Shown piece after piece: positions 62,068 to 64,000 of a DNA stretch of 64,000 nt. The stretch is from positions 1 to 64,000 of the forward strand of contig NZ_UCNW01000011.1 in NCBI RefSeq assembly GCF_900474185.1. The letters run 5' to 3'. The notes under the pieces were generated by a model. It made no database searches. It was not told where the DNA came from and was given only the letters and a program-made list of their open reading frames with translations. Position numbers and translations under genes: made by a program. Positions within the stretch are counted from its first letter, which is position 1, and every line of letters begins with the position of its first letter. The DNA comes from Synechococcus sp. UW69. GTDB lineage: Bacteria; Cyanobacteriota; Cyanobacteriia; PCC-6307; Cyanobiaceae.

Positions 62068-64000
62068 GACGTCACCTCAGACAGGGCACGATCAAGAGCT
62101 GCGATGCGATCAAGCGGCACGGATTCGACGATGCGGCCAGGGCCGACAGGACCCTCTGGAGAGGCACTCATCGATCCGGGCATCCCCCGCAAGAAGCAGT
62201 AGACATAGCCCCCCAGATGCCGCTCGGGGGCGTAATCCGGCAGCCGCCAACGCAGATGTCGATGCAGGGCCACCAGGTAGAGGTGCGCCTGAAGGGGGTA
62301 GTGGTGATGCAGCATCTGATCCTCCATCGCGTCCTGGGAGTAGTGATGCGGACCGCACAGCCCGGGTTCAACACCGGTGCGCCGCTCACCGATCCAGTTG
62401 CTCTTCCAGTCGAGGACCCACCAGCGCTTGTGCTGGGGGTCCTGGAACACCAGATCGATCGACCCGGTGAGAAAGCCACGACTGTTGATCGACAACGACG
62501 CCAAAGCAGGGCTGTAGGACGCACCAAAACGGGCTTTGGCATCGAAGGCAAAGGCAGCGACCAGATCGGCAGTACGCACGTGCTGAACCGGCAAATCAAA
62601 GCTGAGTTCGGGCAGGCGCTGGTCCGGGCCCAGCTGATCCAGCGACAACGACCCCAACGGTCCACCCAGGGGCGTCTGAAGCACCTGATCCAAGCCCGTC
62701 AACACATCGTTCTGCAGGCCTGGATCGAGGCCAGCCCGCCGTAACTCGGCGGCGATCAGCTCCAGTCGTTCGCTTGGCTCCGGCGACTCTGCTGCGGTGA
62801 AGGGGAACTGTTCGAGAATCCGATGCAGGCAATCCCCCGCCGCGGCTCCACGGGGGAAGGCCGCCAAAGGCCCCGTCTCAGACCACTCTGATTCAGCAAC
62901 TGCCGAGACAACTTCCTCGGCCCCTGGGTCACGATCGCGCCCATGCTCATGGAGCCGAATCTCGTCGGATGAGGCAATCCAGGCTGAGTAACTGGCACGT
63001 CCCCAACTCCGATCGATGCGCTTGGGAATCGGACCCAAGGCCAACGTCTCCGCCCGCAGCGGAGACCGCCAACGCGCCCCGCTGGGCAGGCTCTCCGCCA
63101 GGGGGGAGACGCGGATAGAAACCTCTCGCTCGACCAGGGCATCACTCAGCCGTTGATCGGTCAGGCTTTCGATCGCGTCTCCAGCCGCCTCAGCACCAAA
63201 GAGCCAGGCAGGCATGGGCGAGCCCTCCTGGCCAAAGGCTCGAGCCCAGATCAGGATGAGCTGGGATTTGGCTCGGGTCACCGCGACATAGGCCAGCCGT
63301 TCGGCCTCGGCCATGGCCTCCTGCTGCGCCTGTTGCGCCGCTTGCCAGCCCTCACCCCAGTGGACATCCACCCGAACCAGGCACTCACCAGAACGGGGAT
63401 CACGCCAGAGCGGGCCAGCAACAGCTGGGGGTGACTCCCAGAGATACGGGCAAATCACCACCGGATATTCGAGACCCTTGCTGCGGTGAACAGTGACCAC
63501 GGCGATGGCGCTGTCGGCCTGATCGCTGTGGGGCTGGCGCGCTTCCGGCACGGGCCGACTGGGATGTAACCGCTCCCGCCGCAACCAATCCGCAGCAGTG
63601 GCCACGTCCAGCCCCTGGCGGTGCATTGCTTCCTGCACCAGCCGAGCTGCCTGCTGAAGATCCCCCAACATCCGCCCCCGTTCCGACAGACCCGCCAACT
63701 GTTCCCCCTTCAGCAGGTCGGCCAGCGCTCCGAGCAGGCCCAGCCGGGGCATCAACTCGGCCAGTCCACGCAATTGCAGGGCCAGCTGATCCAACCGGTC
63801 CTGGTCCAAGCCATCTGGCGGTATGCCCATCAATCCCGAACAGGCCAGCAAGCGCAGGCGAACGTCATCGCCCGGTTCTGCCAGCGCATCGAGGAACCAC
63901 TGCAAGAGCAGGGCGGCTTCACTTTCGAGCACATCCCCCTGCGTCACCAGACGCGTAGGGAGACCACAGGCACCCAGGGCGCGCCGCAGCGCTTCAGCCT
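62064..64000 (-). CDS. recB: Exodeoxyribonuclease V beta subunit RecB, C-terminal part
   Basis: About 645 residues of the C-terminal end; the reading frame is open to the right edge, so the gene starts outside the window. Helicase motifs V and VI appear as VVTVHRSKGLEYPVVICPYL and RLAYVAVTRAKSQLIL. The nuclease domain has FLTGSIDLVFQDPQHKRWWV and LDWKSNWIG. A Met inside (63947) is not the start, as the residues upstream (GLPTRLVTQGDVLESEAA) continue the family sequence. Confidence 0.93.
   Translation of the reverse strand, partial: AEALRRALGACGLPTRLVTQGDVLESEAALLLQWFLDALAEPGDDVRLRLLACSGLMGIPPDGLDQDRLDQLALQLRGLAELMPRLGLLGALADLLKGEQLAGLSERGRMLGDLQQAARLVQEAMHRQGLDVATAADWLRRERLHPSRPVPEARQPHSDQADSAIAVVTVHRSKGLEYPVVICPYLWESPPAVAGPLWRDPRSGECLVRVDVHWGEGWQAAQQAQQEAMAEAERLAYVAVTRAKSQLILIWARAFGQEGSPMPAWLFGAEAAGDAIESLTDQRLSDALVEREVSIRVSPLAESLPSGARWRSPLRAETLALGPIPKRIDRSWGRASYSAWIASSDEIRLHEHGRDRDPGAEEVVSAVAESEWSETGPLAAFPRGAAAGDCLHRILEQFPFTAAESPEPSERLELIAAELRRAGLDPGLQNDVLTGLDQVLQTPLGGPLGSLSLDQLGPDQRLPELSFDLPVQHVRTADLVAAFAFDAKARFGASYSPALASLSINSRGFLTGSIDLVFQDPQHKRWWVLDWKSNWIGERRTGVEPGLCGPHHYSQDAMEDQMLHHHYPLQAHLYLVALHRHLRWRLPDYAPERHLGGYVYCFLRGMPGSMSASPEGPVGPGRIVESVPLDRIAALDRALSEVTS

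Noticed and set aside
1-64000. tRNA, rRNA, prophage and insertion-sequence signatures
   Set aside because: I read for T-loop motifs, CCA ends, transposase motifs and terminal repeats and found none I could support.

Overview
The window looks like chromosome of a marine picocyanobacterium of the Synechococcus (5.1-type) lineage. It carries an SLH-type picocyanobacterial porin, cytochrome c6, a CyanoP (PsbP-like) lipoprotein, a BciA/DVR-type divinyl chlorophyllide reductase, ClpC, phoBR and many short proteins of the kind typical of picocyanobacteria. Genes are dense, with frequent 4-8 base start/stop overlaps on both strands. I see no rRNA or tRNA gene, CRISPR array, prophage or insertion sequence. 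The identification is by recognition, not by database search.

Layout. 1-4.6 kb: porin start, a HupE metal permease behind a cobalamin riboswitch, cytochrome c6, RsmE and small unknowns. 4.8-9.4 kb: a fused 5-oxoprolinase and a secreted HExxH protein. 9.5-16.2 kb: a probable metal (zinc) region. It holds a permease/DUF1980 pair with a third exported protein, then a His/Asp-repeat exported barrel-like protein, znuA, a palindromic Zur-like box, and znuC-znuB. 16.2-24.6 kb: small membrane proteins, a GHL10-type hydrolase, prs, an LCP protein, DVR, malQ and a RodZ-like protein. 24.6-31.8 kb: a pseudouridine synthase, phoR-phoB, and a back-to-back pair of a periplasmic binding protein and a pentameric ligand-gated channel homologue, then an UbiB-type kinase. 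31.8-40.6 kb: an Orn/Lys/Arg decarboxylase-like protein, RlpA, CdsA, a hydrolase, a GldA-like dehydrogenase, clpC and rimI.

40.5-44.6 kb is a tight lysA-cdaA-uppS-bioB run joining lysine/DAP, c-di-AMP, undecaprenyl phosphate and biotin. It is followed by about 0.9 kb with no convincing gene but several hairpins. 45.4-47.2 kb has a secreted cupin and a cluster of tiny single-helix membrane ORFs. 47.2-64 kb: trhO, a GST-DUF952 fusion, lipA, recR, a PsbP-like lipoprotein, a second LCP protein, a CPA2 antiporter with USP domains, an ABC exporter, an RRM protein, a DEAD-box helicase, a cupin, recD and the 3' part of recB, which runs off the right edge.

The most interesting themes are metal supply and sensing. 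Cobalt or nickel entry appears to be under B12 control, and zinc entry appears to have an unusual His/Asp-rich outer partner beside a ZnuA that lacks a His-rich loop. The channel homologue sharing a start region with an amino-acid-type binding protein is the strongest candidate for an undescribed two-part sensing system.
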